From Flavobacteriaceae bacterium (lineage in GTDB: Bacteria > Bacteroidota > Bacteroidia > Flavobacteriales > Flavobacteriaceae), in contig CANGTL010000007.1 in NCBI GenBank assembly GCA_947456815.1, positions 1 to 64,000 of the forward strand: a stretch of 64,000 bases of DNA, written 5' to 3'. Of this stretch, positions 51,746-60,806 are shown in pieces (position 1 is the first letter of the stretch; each line of letters opens with the position of its first letter). Below the pieces are notes generated by a model. The model searched no databases and was not told the DNA's origin. It was given only the letters and a program-made list of their open reading frames with translations. The translations under genes were made by a program, and so were the position numbers.

Positions 51746-53440
51746 TTAGCTCCGGATCAGCTTTCTATACTTCAATCGTTTTGGCGTCAAATCGCCGCCC
51801 AAACGTTTCTTCTTATTTTCTTCATAGTCGGAGAATCCACCTTCAAAATAGTAGACTTCAGAATTTCCTTCAAAAGCTAGAATGTGCGTACAGATTCTAT
51901 CTAAAAACCATCTGTCGTGCGAAATCACTACTGCACATCCGGCAAAATTCTCCAAACCTTCTTCTAAGGCACGAAGTGTATTAATATCCAAATCATTGGT
52001 AGGCTCATCCAACAACAAAACGTTGCCTTCTTCTTTCAAGGTCATTGCAAGGTGCAAACGGTTTCTTTCACCACCAGACAATGTTCCTACTTTTTTGTTT
52101 TGATCACTTCCGCCAAAGTTAAATCGAGATAGATAAGCTCTAGAATTGACTTGTCGGCCGCCCATCATAATGAGTTCCTGTCCATCGCAAAAGTTCTCCC
52201 AAATCGATTTGTTGGGATCGATATTAGAGTGCGCTTGATCTACATAAGCAATCTTCACCGTATCTCCAATCGCAAATTCGCCACCATCCGGTTTTTCTTC
52301 ACCCATTATCATTTTGAAAATAGTCGATTTACCCGCACCATTTGGACCGATAATACCTACAATTCCAGCTTGAGGCAAAGTGAAGTTCAAATTATCATAC
52401 AACAATTTATCTCCAAATGCTTTCGCCACGTTTTTCGCTTCAATCACATTGGTTCCCAAACGCGGTCCATTTGGAATGTAGATTTCCAAGTTCTCATCCA
52501 ATTGTTTTTGATCTTCATTCAGCAATTTGTCGTAGTTCTGCAAACGCGCTTTTTGTTTCGTTTGACGACCTTTCGCTCCTTGTCGAACCCAATCCAATTC
52601 ACGTTCTAAGGTCTTTCTACGTTTCGAAGCTACTTTTTCCTCCAAAGCCATGCGACTTGATTTTTGATCCAACCAAGACGAATAATTTCCTTTCCATGGA
52701 ATGCCTTCTCCACGATCCAATTCAAGAATCCAACCGGCAACATTATCTAAGAAATAACGGTCGTGTGTTACCGCGATTACCGTTCCTGCATATTGTGCCA
52801 AATGTTGCTCTAACCAAAGTACACTTTCCGCATCGAGGTGATTCGTAGGCTCATCTAACAGTAAAACATCTGGTTGTTGCAATAGCAAACGACAAAGCGC
52901 TACACGTCGGCGTTCTCCACCAGACAAATGTTTGATTGGCGTATCGCCTTCCGGTGTTCTCAAAGCATCCATGGCGATTTCTAATTTGGTATCGATTTCC
53001 CAAGCCCCAAGCGCATCAATTTTGTCTTGCAAATCTGCTTGGCGATCCATGAGTTGTTGCATTTTATCGGCGTCTTCATAGACTTCAGGCAAACCAAATT
53101 GGTCATTAATTTTGTTGAATTCATCTAAAACCGCCATAGTTTCCGCCACACCTTCGCGAACGATTTCTATCACCGTTTTAGAATCATCGAGTTGAGGATC
53201 TTGCTCCAAATACCCTACGGTATAACCCGGTTGAAAAACCACATCGCCTTGATAGTTTTTATCAACCCCAGCGATGATTTTTAATAAAGATGATTTTCCA
53301 GAACCATTCAATCCTAGAATTCCAATCTTAGCGCCGTAAAAGAAACTTAAATAGATATTTTTTAAAACTTGTTTGTCACTGCTTGAGTAGGTTTTACTCA
53401 ATTTCTGCATTGAAAATATTACTTTTTTATCGTCTGACAT
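51746..53440 (-). CDS. ettA: Energy-dependent translational throttle protein EttA (ABC-F)
   Basis: 564 aa with two ABC ATPase domains and no membrane segment. Walker A motifs GLNGSGKSS and GPNGAGKST, signatures LSGGERRRVAL and LSGGERNRLHLA, and Walker B DEPTNHLD and DEPTNDLD are intact. The linker has the RELDWVRQGAKGRQTKQKARL phrase of EttA. ABC-F proteins bind the ribosomal E site; EttA gates translation according to the ATP/ADP ratio. It shares a terminator with the helicase gene. A 14-bp tandem repeat lies just upstream. Confidence 0.94.
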   Translation of the reverse strand: MSDDKKVIFSMQKLSKTYSSSDKQVLKNIYLSFFYGAKIGILGLNGSGKSSLLKIIAGVDKNYQGDVVFQPGYTVGYLEQDPQLDDSKTVIEIVREGVAETMAVLDEFNKINDQFGLPEVYEDADKMQQLMDRQADLQDKIDALGAWEIDTKLEIAMDALRTPEGDTPIKHLSGGERRRVALCRLLLQQPDVLLLDEPTNHLDAESVLWLEQHLAQYAGTVIAVTHDRYFLDNVAGWILELDRGEGIPWKGNYSSWLDQKSSRMALEEKVASKRRKTLERELDWVRQGAKGRQTKQKARLQNYDKLLNEDQKQLDENLEIYIPNGPRLGTNVIEAKNVAKAFGDKLLYDNLNFTLPQAGIVGIIGPNGAGKSTIFKMIMGEEKPDGGEFAIGDTVKIAYVDQAHSNIDPNKSIWENFCDGQELIMMGGRQVNSRAYLSRFNFGGSDQNKKVGTLSGGERNRLHLAMTLKEEGNVLLLDEPTNDLDINTLRALEEGLENFAGCAVVISHDRWFLDRICTHILAFEGNSEVYYFEGGFSDYEENKKKRLGGDLTPKRLKYRKLIRS

Positions 53441-53461
53441 TTTATCTTTTTTATAATTATT

Positions 53462-53500
53462 AATTGTTAATTATCAATTGTTAATTATCAATTGTTAATT
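53462..53500. repeat. 14-bp tandem repeat upstream of ettA
   Basis: Unit AATTGTTAATTATC occurs twice perfectly (53462-53475, 53476-53489), followed by 11 bases of a third copy. It lies between the CAL67264 stop and the ettA start. Confidence 0.8.
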
Positions 53501-53502
53501 GA

Positions 53503-53685
53503 TTAAACTCTCCCTTTCAAAGCGTTAAACACCCATGCATTTGCCAAGAAACCAACACCTACAGCACCAAAGCCCCAGCCGGCAGTATCATCATATCTAA
53601 ATGCGCCCAAGGCCATTAAAAGTATTCCCATTAATATCATGATAAAAGTCGCCCAACCGAGCACCGTATTTTTATTCATTCCCAT
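53503..53685 (-). CDS. CAL67264 family small membrane protein
   Basis: 60 aa with two membrane helices (TVLGWATFIMILMGILLMALGA and GWGFGAVGVGFLANAWVFNAL) and a basic end LKGRV. The sequence matches what I recall of the CAL67264 family of Bacteroidota membrane proteins. Function unknown. A second possible start is two codons in (MNKNTV). Confidence 0.8.
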   Translation of the reverse strand: MGMNKNTVLGWATFIMILMGILLMALGAFRYDDTAGWGFGAVGVGFLANAWVFNALKGRV

Positions 53686-53754
53686 AGTTTGTGGTATTTA
53701 TTTTAGAGGGTCAAATATCGGGAATTATCTTTAATTTGAGAACTCAATTTTACT

Positions 53755-54759
53755 TTAACTAAAAATCCCCACCAACATCTCCTTCAACAAATCATGATTC
53801 GGCAACGCATTCGCACCAACGCCTTTGCTCTTCACATCAATGTCACGAAGCTTGGCAACAATCGCACTGACTTTCTTCATCGGATAATTTCTCAGCGCGA
53901 TATCGTAATCCTTTAAGAAGTAAGGATTTACTTTGAGCACCGCGGCAACATTCTTCGGATTTCTATCCTTCAAACCGTGGTATTGCAACAAATTCACAAA
54001 AAAACTAAAGACCAAACTCGTCGTCACCACCATCGGATTGTCTTTCGGATTATCCGCAAAATATTGTGCGATTTGATAGGCTTTCAGTTGGTTGCGGTCG
54101 CCAATCGCTTTGCGCAATTCAAACACATTATAATCTTTGCTAAAACCAATATTCTCTTCGATATGTTTTGCCGAAATCGTCGTCCCTTTCGGAAGGATAA
54201 TCTGTAACTTTTCCAATTCATTGTTGATTTTACTCAAATCGGTTCCCAAAAACTCCACCAACATCGCCGCCGCTTTGGGCTCAATCGTATAATTTTTTCC
54301 CTGCAAAACCCGCTTAATCCACTCGCCTACTTGGTTTTCGTAAAGCTTTTTACTTTCATAAACCAAACCGTGTTTGTCTAACAATTTGGTCACTTTCTTC
54401 CGCTTGTCGAGGGTTTTATATTTATAACAAATCACCAAAACCGTCGATGGCATGGGATTCTCCGCATAACTTTCTAACTTGTCAATCGTTTTGGTCAAAT
54501 CCTGTGCTTCCTTCACGATAATCACTTGTCGCTCCGCCATCATCGGATAACGTTTGGAAGCCGAAATGATGTCTTCAATACTGACATCTCGCCCGTATAA
54601 AACGGTCTGATTAAAGCCTTTCTCGTCTTCCGTCAAAACATTTTCCTCGATATAATCCGATAATTTATCAATATAATACGGCTCCTCACCCATCAAAAAA
54701 TAGATCGGTTTGATTTGCCCGTTTTTAATGTCATTTACGATTTTTACTACTTCATCCAT
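53755..54759 (-). CDS. holA: DNA polymerase III subunit delta
   Basis: 334 aa from this start. It is the clamp-loader subunit that opens the beta sliding clamp. Sequence shows the AAA+-like N-terminal domain (KPIYFLMGEEPYYIDKLSDYI, LDKRKKVTKLLDKHGLVYES) and collar domain (NVFELRKAIGDRNQLKAY). I chose ATG 54759 (MDEVVKIVNDIKNG): the longer frame from 54828 adds 23 residues encoded inside a palindromic repeat element (54791-54895) and outside family homology. Confidence 0.9.
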   Translation of the reverse strand: MDEVVKIVNDIKNGQIKPIYFLMGEEPYYIDKLSDYIEENVLTEDEKGFNQTVLYGRDVSIEDIISASKRYPMMAERQVIIVKEAQDLTKTIDKLESYAENPMPSTVLVICYKYKTLDKRKKVTKLLDKHGLVYESKKLYENQVGEWIKRVLQGKNYTIEPKAAAMLVEFLGTDLSKINNELEKLQIILPKGTTISAKHIEENIGFSKDYNVFELRKAIGDRNQLKAYQIAQYFADNPKDNPMVVTTSLVFSFFVNLLQYHGLKDRNPKNVAAVLKVNPYFLKDYDIALRNYPMKKVSAIVAKLRDIDVKSKGVGANALPNHDLLKEMLVGIFS

Positions 54760-54790
54760 ACTCTTGTCTCTTGCTTCTTGTCTTTTTTTA

Positions 54791-54895
54791 GGAGCTATTC
54801 CCGCTGTCATTCCAATCTTTTGCGCCACACGAGCGAAGCGAACTGACGAAGTAAACGCCGTCGCAAAAGGATTTTCCCTTCCATCGGGGCTAGGG
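54791..54895 (+). repeat. Interspersed palindromic element, copy 2
   Basis: Begins GGAGCTATTCCCGCT and ends TCGGGGCTAGGG, with inner stem AATCTTTTGCG / CGCAAAAGGATT. Ends match copies at 38063-38173 (inverted) and 62731-62808. It lies directly upstream of the true holA start. Confidence 0.75.
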
Positions 54896-54981
54896 TTTAA
54901 TCGTGGAATCGGTTAATCGTTAAATCGAAGTCCCGAATAAACGGTTAAACGAATAAACGACTAAACGCTCAAACAGTTAAA
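54896..54981. repeat. Degenerate word-repeat block before the HsdR_N gene
   Basis: Composed of words such as GGTTAAACGAATAAACG. It shares a 22-nt string (54895-54916) with the block at 55463-55556 on the other side of the gene. Confidence 0.7.
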
Positions 54982-55005
54982 CCCCACCAATCCAAAAAAC
55001 TTATT

Positions 55006-55013
55006 TACTTTTG
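55006..55013 (+). promoter_or_regulatory. -7 element of the HsdR_N-type gene
   Basis: TACTTTTG ends five bases before the ATG at 55018, so the transcript is expected to begin at or within a base or two of the start codon (leaderless). Confidence 0.5.
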
Positions 55014-55017
55014 CCCC

Positions 55018-55464
55018 ATGCAACCACTTCAATTTTCATCTTTCAACTTCCGTTTCAAAAATAGTGAAAATACTGTCGCTATCTTCGATGAAATTCGTAA
55101 AAAGTTTGTCATTCTTACACCAGAAGAATGGGTGCGTCAACATGTAGTGCAGCATTTTTTATTGGAAAAAAAATATCCCAAATCGCTCATCAACGTCGAA
55201 AAAGTACTAAAAATAAACGGCTTAACGAAGCGTTACGATGTGGTTGTTTTCAACTCCGACGGCTCGATTTTTATACTCGTCGAATGCAAAGCACCAGAAG
55301 TCAAAATTTCCCAAAACACCTTCGATCAAATCGCGCGTTACAACCTCACCATGAAAGCACAACATCTCATGGTCACGAATGGACTAAATCATTACTTTTG
55401 CCAAATGGATTTTGAAAAGGAACAATATGTTTTTTTGAAGGAATTGCCGGAAAGGATGGGTTAA
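55018..55464 (+). CDS. HsdR N-terminal domain protein (orphan PD-(D/E)XK)
   Basis: 148 aa, one domain similar to the N-terminus of type I restriction subunit R. The PD-(D/E)XK core is visible: KRYDVVVFNSDGSIFILVECKA (Asp, Glu-x-Lys). The start lies next to a -7 element, so the message may be leaderless. There is no helicase region, HsdM or HsdS here, and in Bacteroidota I recall this short gene as divergent from holA, so it is not a restriction system. It is flanked on both sides by matching degenerate repeat blocks. Function unknown. Confidence 0.82.
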   Translation: MQPLQFSSFNFRFKNSENTVAIFDEIRKKFVILTPEEWVRQHVVQHFLLEKKYPKSLINVEKVLKINGLTKRYDVVVFNSDGSIFILVECKAPEVKISQNTFDQIARYNLTMKAQHLMVTNGLNHYFCQMDFEKEQYVFLKELPERMG

Positions 55465-55556
55465 TTTGTTTATTTGTTTAATCGTGGAATCGGTTAACCG
55501 AACTCCAGAATAAACGATTTAACGATTTAACGGTTAAACGATTAACCGATTAAACC
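55463..55556. repeat. Degenerate word-repeat block after the HsdR_N gene
   Basis: Words such as CGATTTAACGATTTAACGG and CGGTTAAACGATTAACCG; 55476-55497 is identical to 54895-54916. Confidence 0.7.
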
Positions 55557-55588
55557 TAAAATAAAATATCAAATATCTGAAATCTAAC

Positions 55589-56581
55589 ATGAAAGTCGCC
55601 GTAGTCATCTTAAACTGGAACGGAGCAAAACTACTACAACAGTTCTTGCCTTCAGTGCTGCGCTATTCGCCAGAAGCGACGGTTTTTGTCGCGGACAATG
55701 CTTCTACAGACGATTCAATTGCCGTTCTAAAAACACAGTTTCCTTCAGTTCAAATCATACAAAACCAAGACAATTATGGTTTTGCGAAAGGCTATAACGA
55801 AGCGCTGAAAAACCTCAACTTCGACATTTACGCGCTAGTCAATTCAGATGTTGAAGTCACCGAAAATTGGTTGCAACCCATTCTTGAAAAATTCAAAAAT
55901 GAACCGAAAACCGCGATTATTCAACCCAAAATACTCGATTTCAAAAACAAAGCATTCTTCGAATATGCGGGCGCTGCTGGTGGCTACATCGACCAATATG
56001 GTTATCCTTTTTGCCGTGGACGCATTTTCGATACGATAGAAAAAGACCACCAGCAATACGACGATGAAACCGAAATATTCTGGGCTTCCGGCGCGTGTTT
56101 TTTCATCCGAAGTGAAGTCTATCATGCACTTCAAGGTTTTGACGATGATTTCTTCGCACATCAGGAGGAAATCGATTTATGCTGGCGCGCTATCAATCGT
56201 GGATATCAAATTCAATATACATCAAAATCGACTGTCTATCATGTCGGCGGCGCTACTTTGCAACAAGGAAATCCAAAGAAAACCTATCTCAATTTTAGAA
56301 ATTCACTTTTGATGTTGGTCAAGAATCTTCCGAAATCACGCCTTATTCCAATACTTTTCGTTCGACTTTGTCTCGATGGTTTAGCGGGAATACAGTTCTT
56401 AGTAAAAGGAAAACCAAAACATACGTTGGCCATTTTGAAAGCGCACTTTTCGTTTTATTATTTGCTGCTTCGATTCTATAAAAAACGAGAAGCGCATCAA
56501 ACCAAAATGTACTTTAAAACAAAAAGTATCGTTTACTTTTATTATATCCAGAAGCGAACTATCTTTGCAGTCAATGTTTAA
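55589..56581 (+). CDS. Family 2 glycosyltransferase, WbbL-like
   Basis: 330 aa. GT-A fold: VAVVILNWNGAKLLQQFLPS at the start, ADNASTDDS, ALVNSDVEVTENWL (D-x-D), then IFWASGACFFIRSEV and AHQEEIDLCWRAINRG, all typical of rhamnosyltransferase-like enzymes. A C-terminal amphipathic region follows. The acceptor is unknown. A promoter-like TATCTTTG for the next gene lies inside its 3' end. Confidence 0.85.
   Translation: MKVAVVILNWNGAKLLQQFLPSVLRYSPEATVFVADNASTDDSIAVLKTQFPSVQIIQNQDNYGFAKGYNEALKNLNFDIYALVNSDVEVTENWLQPILEKFKNEPKTAIIQPKILDFKNKAFFEYAGAAGGYIDQYGYPFCRGRIFDTIEKDHQQYDDETEIFWASGACFFIRSEVYHALQGFDDDFFAHQEEIDLCWRAINRGYQIQYTSKSTVYHVGGATLQQGNPKKTYLNFRNSLLMLVKNLPKSRLIPILFVRLCLDGLAGIQFLVKGKPKHTLAILKAHFSFYYLLLRFYKKREAHQTKMYFKTKSIVYFYYIQKRTIFAVNV
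56560..56567 (+). promoter_or_regulatory. -7 element of the OmpA-family gene
   Basis: TATCTTTG (TAnnTTTG) within the last codons of the upstream glycosyltransferase gene; implied leader about 83 nt. Confidence 0.45.
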
Positions 56582-56654
56582 CATTAGTTTAATAACTACG
56601 CGCCAAAACAAATTCGATTAAATTTTAACTTCGCAAAAACTAAATTACAATCAT

Positions 56655-57494
56655 ATGAAAAGAGTACTTATTGCGCTATCATTAGTAGTTTTCTTAGCTT
56701 CCACATCTTGTGGAACTAAAAAGAAAATTGCAGAACTGGAAGCAAAAAACAAAGAGTGTCAAGATTTACTAAACTCGACAACAGTGAAATTAAACCTTTG
56801 TTTGAGCGAGAAAGATCAGTTGTCTAATCAAGTTGATTTCTTAAAGAAAAACAACTCTGAATTAATCAACAACATGGGGAACATGACAACACTTTCTGCT
56901 CAAGGTGCACAAAACATAGAAAAAGCCTTAGAAACCATCAAAGAAAAGGATTTAAAAATCACCAGAATGCAAGACGCGTTAACGAAAAAAGACAGTGTGA
57001 CATTGGCTTTGGTGACTAGTTTGAAAAGTTCGGTGGGAATTTCAGATCCGGATATCGAAGTGAATGTTGAAAAAGGCGTAGTATTTATCTCCATTGCCGA
57101 CAAACTATTGTTTAAAAGCGGTAGTTATATGGTAAGTGATAAAGCCAAAGAAGTGTTGGCGAAAGTAGCGAAAGTCGTTAATGACAAACCTACTTTTGAA
57201 TGTATGGTAGAAGGTCACACCGACAACGTTCCATTTACTGGAAATGCGATTTTGTTAGACAACTGGGACTTGAGTGTAAAACGTTCAACTGCGATTATTC
57301 GTGTATTGACGAAAGAATTGAAAGTCAATCCAGCACAACTAATCGCTGCAGGAAGAGCTGATTATATTCCGTTAGTTGAAAATAACACCGCAGAAAATAG
57401 ATCGAAAAACAGAAGAACACGCATTGTAGTTTTACCTAAAATCGATGAGTTCTACGACATGATTGAAAAAGAAATGAAGAAACCGACGAAGTAG
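56655..57494 (+). CDS. OmpA-family outer-membrane lipoprotein
   Basis: 279 aa. Signal peptide with lipobox ASTSCGTKKK (lipidated Cys near residue 19), a coiled coil (about 25-120), and a C-terminal OmpA peptidoglycan-binding domain (about 150-279) with VEGHTDNVPF and RSKNRRTRIVVLP. It tethers the outer membrane to peptidoglycan. It ends near a strong terminator. Confidence 0.9.
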   Translation: MKRVLIALSLVVFLASTSCGTKKKIAELEAKNKECQDLLNSTTVKLNLCLSEKDQLSNQVDFLKKNNSELINNMGNMTTLSAQGAQNIEKALETIKEKDLKITRMQDALTKKDSVTLALVTSLKSSVGISDPDIEVNVEKGVVFISIADKLLFKSGSYMVSDKAKEVLAKVAKVVNDKPTFECMVEGHTDNVPFTGNAILLDNWDLSVKRSTAIIRVLTKELKVNPAQLIAAGRADYIPLVENNTAENRSKNRRTRIVVLPKIDEFYDMIEKEMKKPTK

Positions 57495-57551
57495 TCTACA
57501 GCGAACGGTTAACGGTTAACAGTTCCGAGTTACTTTGCCAGATTAAGTTTT

Positions 57552-57583
57552 AAAGAACGTTCAACGCAAATTGGACGTTCTTT
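57552..57583 (+). terminator. Terminator after the OmpA-family gene
   Basis: 13-bp stem with one G-U pair (57552-57564 / 57571-57583), loop cgcaaa, followed by TTTTTGTTTT. Confidence 0.8.
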
Positions 57584-57633
57584 TTGTTTTTAGGTATGCC
57601 GCCTTCTGTAAACTGTTTGCTGTAAACCGTCAA

Positions 57634-58254
57634 CTAGAAAATATCCGGATCACCCTTCCCCTCTCTCACCACTACTGGCTCATAACCCGACAAATCAATA
57701 ATCGTCGAACCAATATTATCGCCATACCCGCCATCAATCACCAAATCGACTAGGTTTTGCCATTTCTCGAATATCAATTCTGGATCGGTAGAATATTCTA
57801 ACACCTCATCTTCATCATGAATAGAAGTAGATACGATTGGATTGCCCAACATCTTCACGATTTCTAAAGCAATGTTATTGGCTGGAACTCGAATTCCGAC
57901 AGTAGTTTTCTTTTTAAATTCTTTTGGTAAATTGTTATTTCCGGGTAAGATAAAAGTGTAAGGTCCGGGCAATGAGCGTTTTAAAATCTTAAAAGTCGAA
58001 GTGTCAATCTGCTTCACGTAATCCGACAAATTACTCAAATCATGACAGACAAAAGAGAAATTGGCTTTCTCTAATTTGATGCCTTTAATCTTGGCAATAC
58101 GCTCCAAAGCCTTGCTATTGGTAATGTCGCAACCCAAACCGTACACCGTGTCGGTGGGATAAATGACCAAACCACCGTTTTGCAAAACCTCAATGACTTT
58201 CTTAATCGCCGCTTCGTTGGGTTTGTCTTCGTATATTTTGATGAATTGGGACAT
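57634..58254 (-). CDS. YrdC-domain protein, YciO-like (second TsaC paralogue)
   Basis: 206 aa, single YrdC domain: GLVIYPTDTVYGLGCDITNS, KIKGIKLEK, LPGPYTFILPG, and NPIVSTSIHDEDEVLEYS. Its SIHDED replaces the SANISG of the tRNA-modifying enzymes, as in YciO. It may act on tRNA poorly or on another substrate. It is a paralogue of 35574-36140. Confidence 0.82.
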   Translation of the reverse strand: MSQFIKIYEDKPNEAAIKKVIEVLQNGGLVIYPTDTVYGLGCDITNSKALERIAKIKGIKLEKANFSFVCHDLSNLSDYVKQIDTSTFKILKRSLPGPYTFILPGNNNLPKEFKKKTTVGIRVPANNIALEIVKMLGNPIVSTSIHDEDEVLEYSTDPELIFEKWQNLVDLVIDGGYGDNIGSTIIDLSGYEPVVVREGKGDPDIF

Positions 58255-58257
58255 AAT

Positions 58258-58355
58258 TAAAAATTACAATTTTAGAAATTCAAAATTCCAATTTAGAACC
58301 GAAAACAACAAGTTCTGGATATTGGAATTTGGTATTTGGTATTTTATTATTGGTA
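58258..58355. repeat. A+T-rich degenerate word-repeat block
   Basis: Words such as AAATTCAAAATTCCAATTT and GGTATTTGGTATTTT recur without fixed period, between the YciO-like gene and the helicase gene. Confidence 0.5.
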
Positions 58356-58356
58356 C

Positions 58357-60678
58357 TTACGCAATCACATCAAGTTTAGCAAAGCGCAACAACAATTTCT
58401 TTATGCCACCCACTTCAAACCTTATTTCCGCTTTCTTATCGCCGCCAACGCCTTCCAAATTCATGACTTCACCTTTGCCAAATCGTTCGTGCATGACAAT
58501 ATTTCCAACTATCAACTTCGAGTCGAATAAATTCGCACCCGCTGGTGGATTTCCAGAAACTGGTTTTAGTTTTCTAATCGTTGCTGTTGGTTCTTCGCCA
58601 TATTTCTTCGGTGGCGTACCACTGACTGGTTTTGCCAATCGCAATTTCGATTTATCAATATCGCCAAAAATATCATTGTCAATCATCGGTTTGTAGCGAT
58701 AATTGGTCTCTTCAATCGATAAATATTCTAGATATTGTCCGTCGATTTCTTCAATAAAACGCGACGGTTCGCTATCCGTCAATTTTCCCCAACGGTAACG
58801 AGATTGCGCATAGGTTAAATACGCTTGTTTTTCGGCTCGAGTCAACGCTACATAAAACAAACGACGCTCTTCTTCCAATTCACTTCTCGTGCTAATACTC
58901 ATGGCACTTGGAAACAAATCTTCTTCCATACCAACAATAAACACATACGGGAATTCCAATCCTTTTGCCAAGTGAATCGTCATCAAAGCCACGCGATCAT
59001 CATCGCCAGTATCTTTATCTAAATCAGTCGCCAGCGCCACATCTTCTAAAAACTCAGATAAAGCCCCGCGAGCACCATCAATTTCTTTCTGACCTTCGGT
59101 AAAATCTTTGATCCCGTTGAGCAATTCCTCAATATTCTCAATGCGAGCAATGCCTTCGGGTGTTCCGTCTTTCTTCAACTCTTGCACCAAACCAGTCTTC
59201 TTGGTCACATGATCCGCCAAATAAAAGGCATCTTGATTTTCGTTAATCACTTGAAAACTTTGAATCATCGTCACAAAATCCTGCAATTTGGCTTTAGTGC
59301 CCGAATTCAATTTCAAATCGATTTTATCAATATTCTGCATCACTTCAAACATCGAACGTTTGTAGTGATTGGCAGCAATTGTCAATTTTTCAACCGTCGT
59401 ATCGCCAATTCCTCGCGCGGGATAATTAATCACACGAATCAACGCTTCCTCATCTTTCGGATTGATGACCAATCGCAAATAGCACAAGACATCTTTGATT
59501 TCTTTTCTTTGATAAAAAGACAAACCACCGTAAATCCGATACGGAATATCCCTTTTTCGCAACGCATCTTCCATCGAGCGAGATTGCGCATTCGTTCGAT
59601 ACAAAATGGCAAACTGCCCATTCATCATTTGATGTTGCATCTTTTGCTCCCATATCGTGCTGGCGACATATCGACCTTCTTCGCTATCGGTAATGCTTCG
59701 ATGCACTTTTATTTTATTTCCCAAATCGTTGGCGGTCCAAACGACTTTGTCCAATCGGGTTTTATTTTTTTCGATGATTGAATTTGCGGCTTCCACAATA
59801 TTTTTTGTCGATCGATAATTTTGTTCTAATCGATACGTTTTGACGTTCTCGTAATCTTTCTGGAAATTCAATATATTATTGATATTCGCCCCACGAAAAG
59901 CGTAAATACTCTGCGCATCATCGCCCACGACACAAATATTCTGAAAGCGATCCGACAAAGCGCGAACAATCAAATACTGCGAGTGATTCGTATCTTGGTA
60001 CTCATCGACTAAAATATAGCGAAACCGATCTTGGTATTTCGCCAATACATCGGGAAAACGATTCAGCAATTCATTGGTCTTTAAGAGCAAATCGTCAAAG
60101 TCCATGGCGCCTGCCTTAAAACAACGCTCCACATAATTTTGATAAATTTCACCCAACCGCGGTTTCTTCGACATTGCGTCTGCTTCCTGCAATTCCGGAT
60201 TATTGAAATACGCTTTAACCGTAATCAACGAATTCTTATAAGACGATATTCTTCCCAAAACCTGCTTTGGTTTATAGATGTCTTTGTCCAATTGCATTTC
60301 TTTGATAATTGCCGAAATCAATCGAACGCTGTCTTGCGTATCATAAATCGTAAAGTTCGACGGATAGCCCAACTTATCTGCTTCAGAGCGCAATATCCTC
60401 GCAAATACAGAGTGAAAAGTTCCCATCCATAAATTCTTGGCTTCGTTGGTACCAACAATCTGAGCGATACGAGATTTCATTTCACGTGCCGCTTTGTTGG
60501 TAAAGGTCAATGCCAAAATACTAAACGCATCCACACCCAAACTCATCAGATACGCAATACGGACGGTAAGCACGCGCGTCTTTCCTGAGCCAGCACCGGC
60601 AATAATAATCATCGGACCATCCTTTTGGAGGACAGGCTCTTGTTGGGCTTCGTTGAGTTGAGAAATGTATTGTTGCAT
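58357..60678 (-). CDS. ATP-dependent DNA helicase, UvrD/PcrA family
   Basis: 773 aa, superfamily 1A. Motifs: Walker A AGAGSGKTR, TFTNKAAREMKSRI, DEYQDTN (Walker B), GDDAQSIYAFRGA, EQNYRST, TIHLAKGLEFPYVF and ALTRAEKQAYL. The length and the Tudor-like C-terminus (VGNIVMHERFGKGEVMNLEG) match PcrA/UvrD. It acts in nucleotide-excision repair and removal of RNA polymerase or RecA from DNA. A repeat block lies in its upstream region. Confidence 0.93.
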   Translation of the reverse strand: MQQYISQLNEAQQEPVLQKDGPMIIIAGAGSGKTRVLTVRIAYLMSLGVDAFSILALTFTNKAAREMKSRIAQIVGTNEAKNLWMGTFHSVFARILRSEADKLGYPSNFTIYDTQDSVRLISAIIKEMQLDKDIYKPKQVLGRISSYKNSLITVKAYFNNPELQEADAMSKKPRLGEIYQNYVERCFKAGAMDFDDLLLKTNELLNRFPDVLAKYQDRFRYILVDEYQDTNHSQYLIVRALSDRFQNICVVGDDAQSIYAFRGANINNILNFQKDYENVKTYRLEQNYRSTKNIVEAANSIIEKNKTRLDKVVWTANDLGNKIKVHRSITDSEEGRYVASTIWEQKMQHQMMNGQFAILYRTNAQSRSMEDALRKRDIPYRIYGGLSFYQRKEIKDVLCYLRLVINPKDEEALIRVINYPARGIGDTTVEKLTIAANHYKRSMFEVMQNIDKIDLKLNSGTKAKLQDFVTMIQSFQVINENQDAFYLADHVTKKTGLVQELKKDGTPEGIARIENIEELLNGIKDFTEGQKEIDGARGALSEFLEDVALATDLDKDTGDDDRVALMTIHLAKGLEFPYVFIVGMEEDLFPSAMSISTRSELEEERRLFYVALTRAEKQAYLTYAQSRYRWGKLTDSEPSRFIEEIDGQYLEYLSIEETNYRYKPMIDNDIFGDIDKSKLRLAKPVSGTPPKKYGEEPTATIRKLKPVSGNPPAGANLFDSKLIVGNIVMHERFGKGEVMNLEGVGGDKKAEIRFEVGGIKKLLLRFAKLDVIA

Positions 60679-60687
60679 TTTTTTGAG

Positions 60688-60737
60688 GAACTGAGTTGCT
60701 GAGCGCCTGAGTTACTTAGTTATTGAGTCGGCTCAGA
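60688..60737. repeat. Degenerate word-repeat block (GAGTTGCTGAGTGCC type)
   Basis: Words such as CTGAGTTGCTGAGCGCCTGAG. The same words occur at 62654-62700 and, inverted, at 62830-62845. Confidence 0.55.
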
Positions 60738-60806
60738 TTGAAAGCAAAAGTAGGCATTTAGAGAAGAAGAATGAAGATGAGTTTTCAACAATTCTCAAAG
60801 TAGAAT

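Noticed and set aside
53462..53500. CRISPR array
   Set aside because: The 14-bp units are adjacent without spacers and there are no cas genes.
55018..55464. Type I restriction system
   Set aside because: Only a short HsdR N-terminal domain is present, with no helicase region, HsdM or HsdS nearby.
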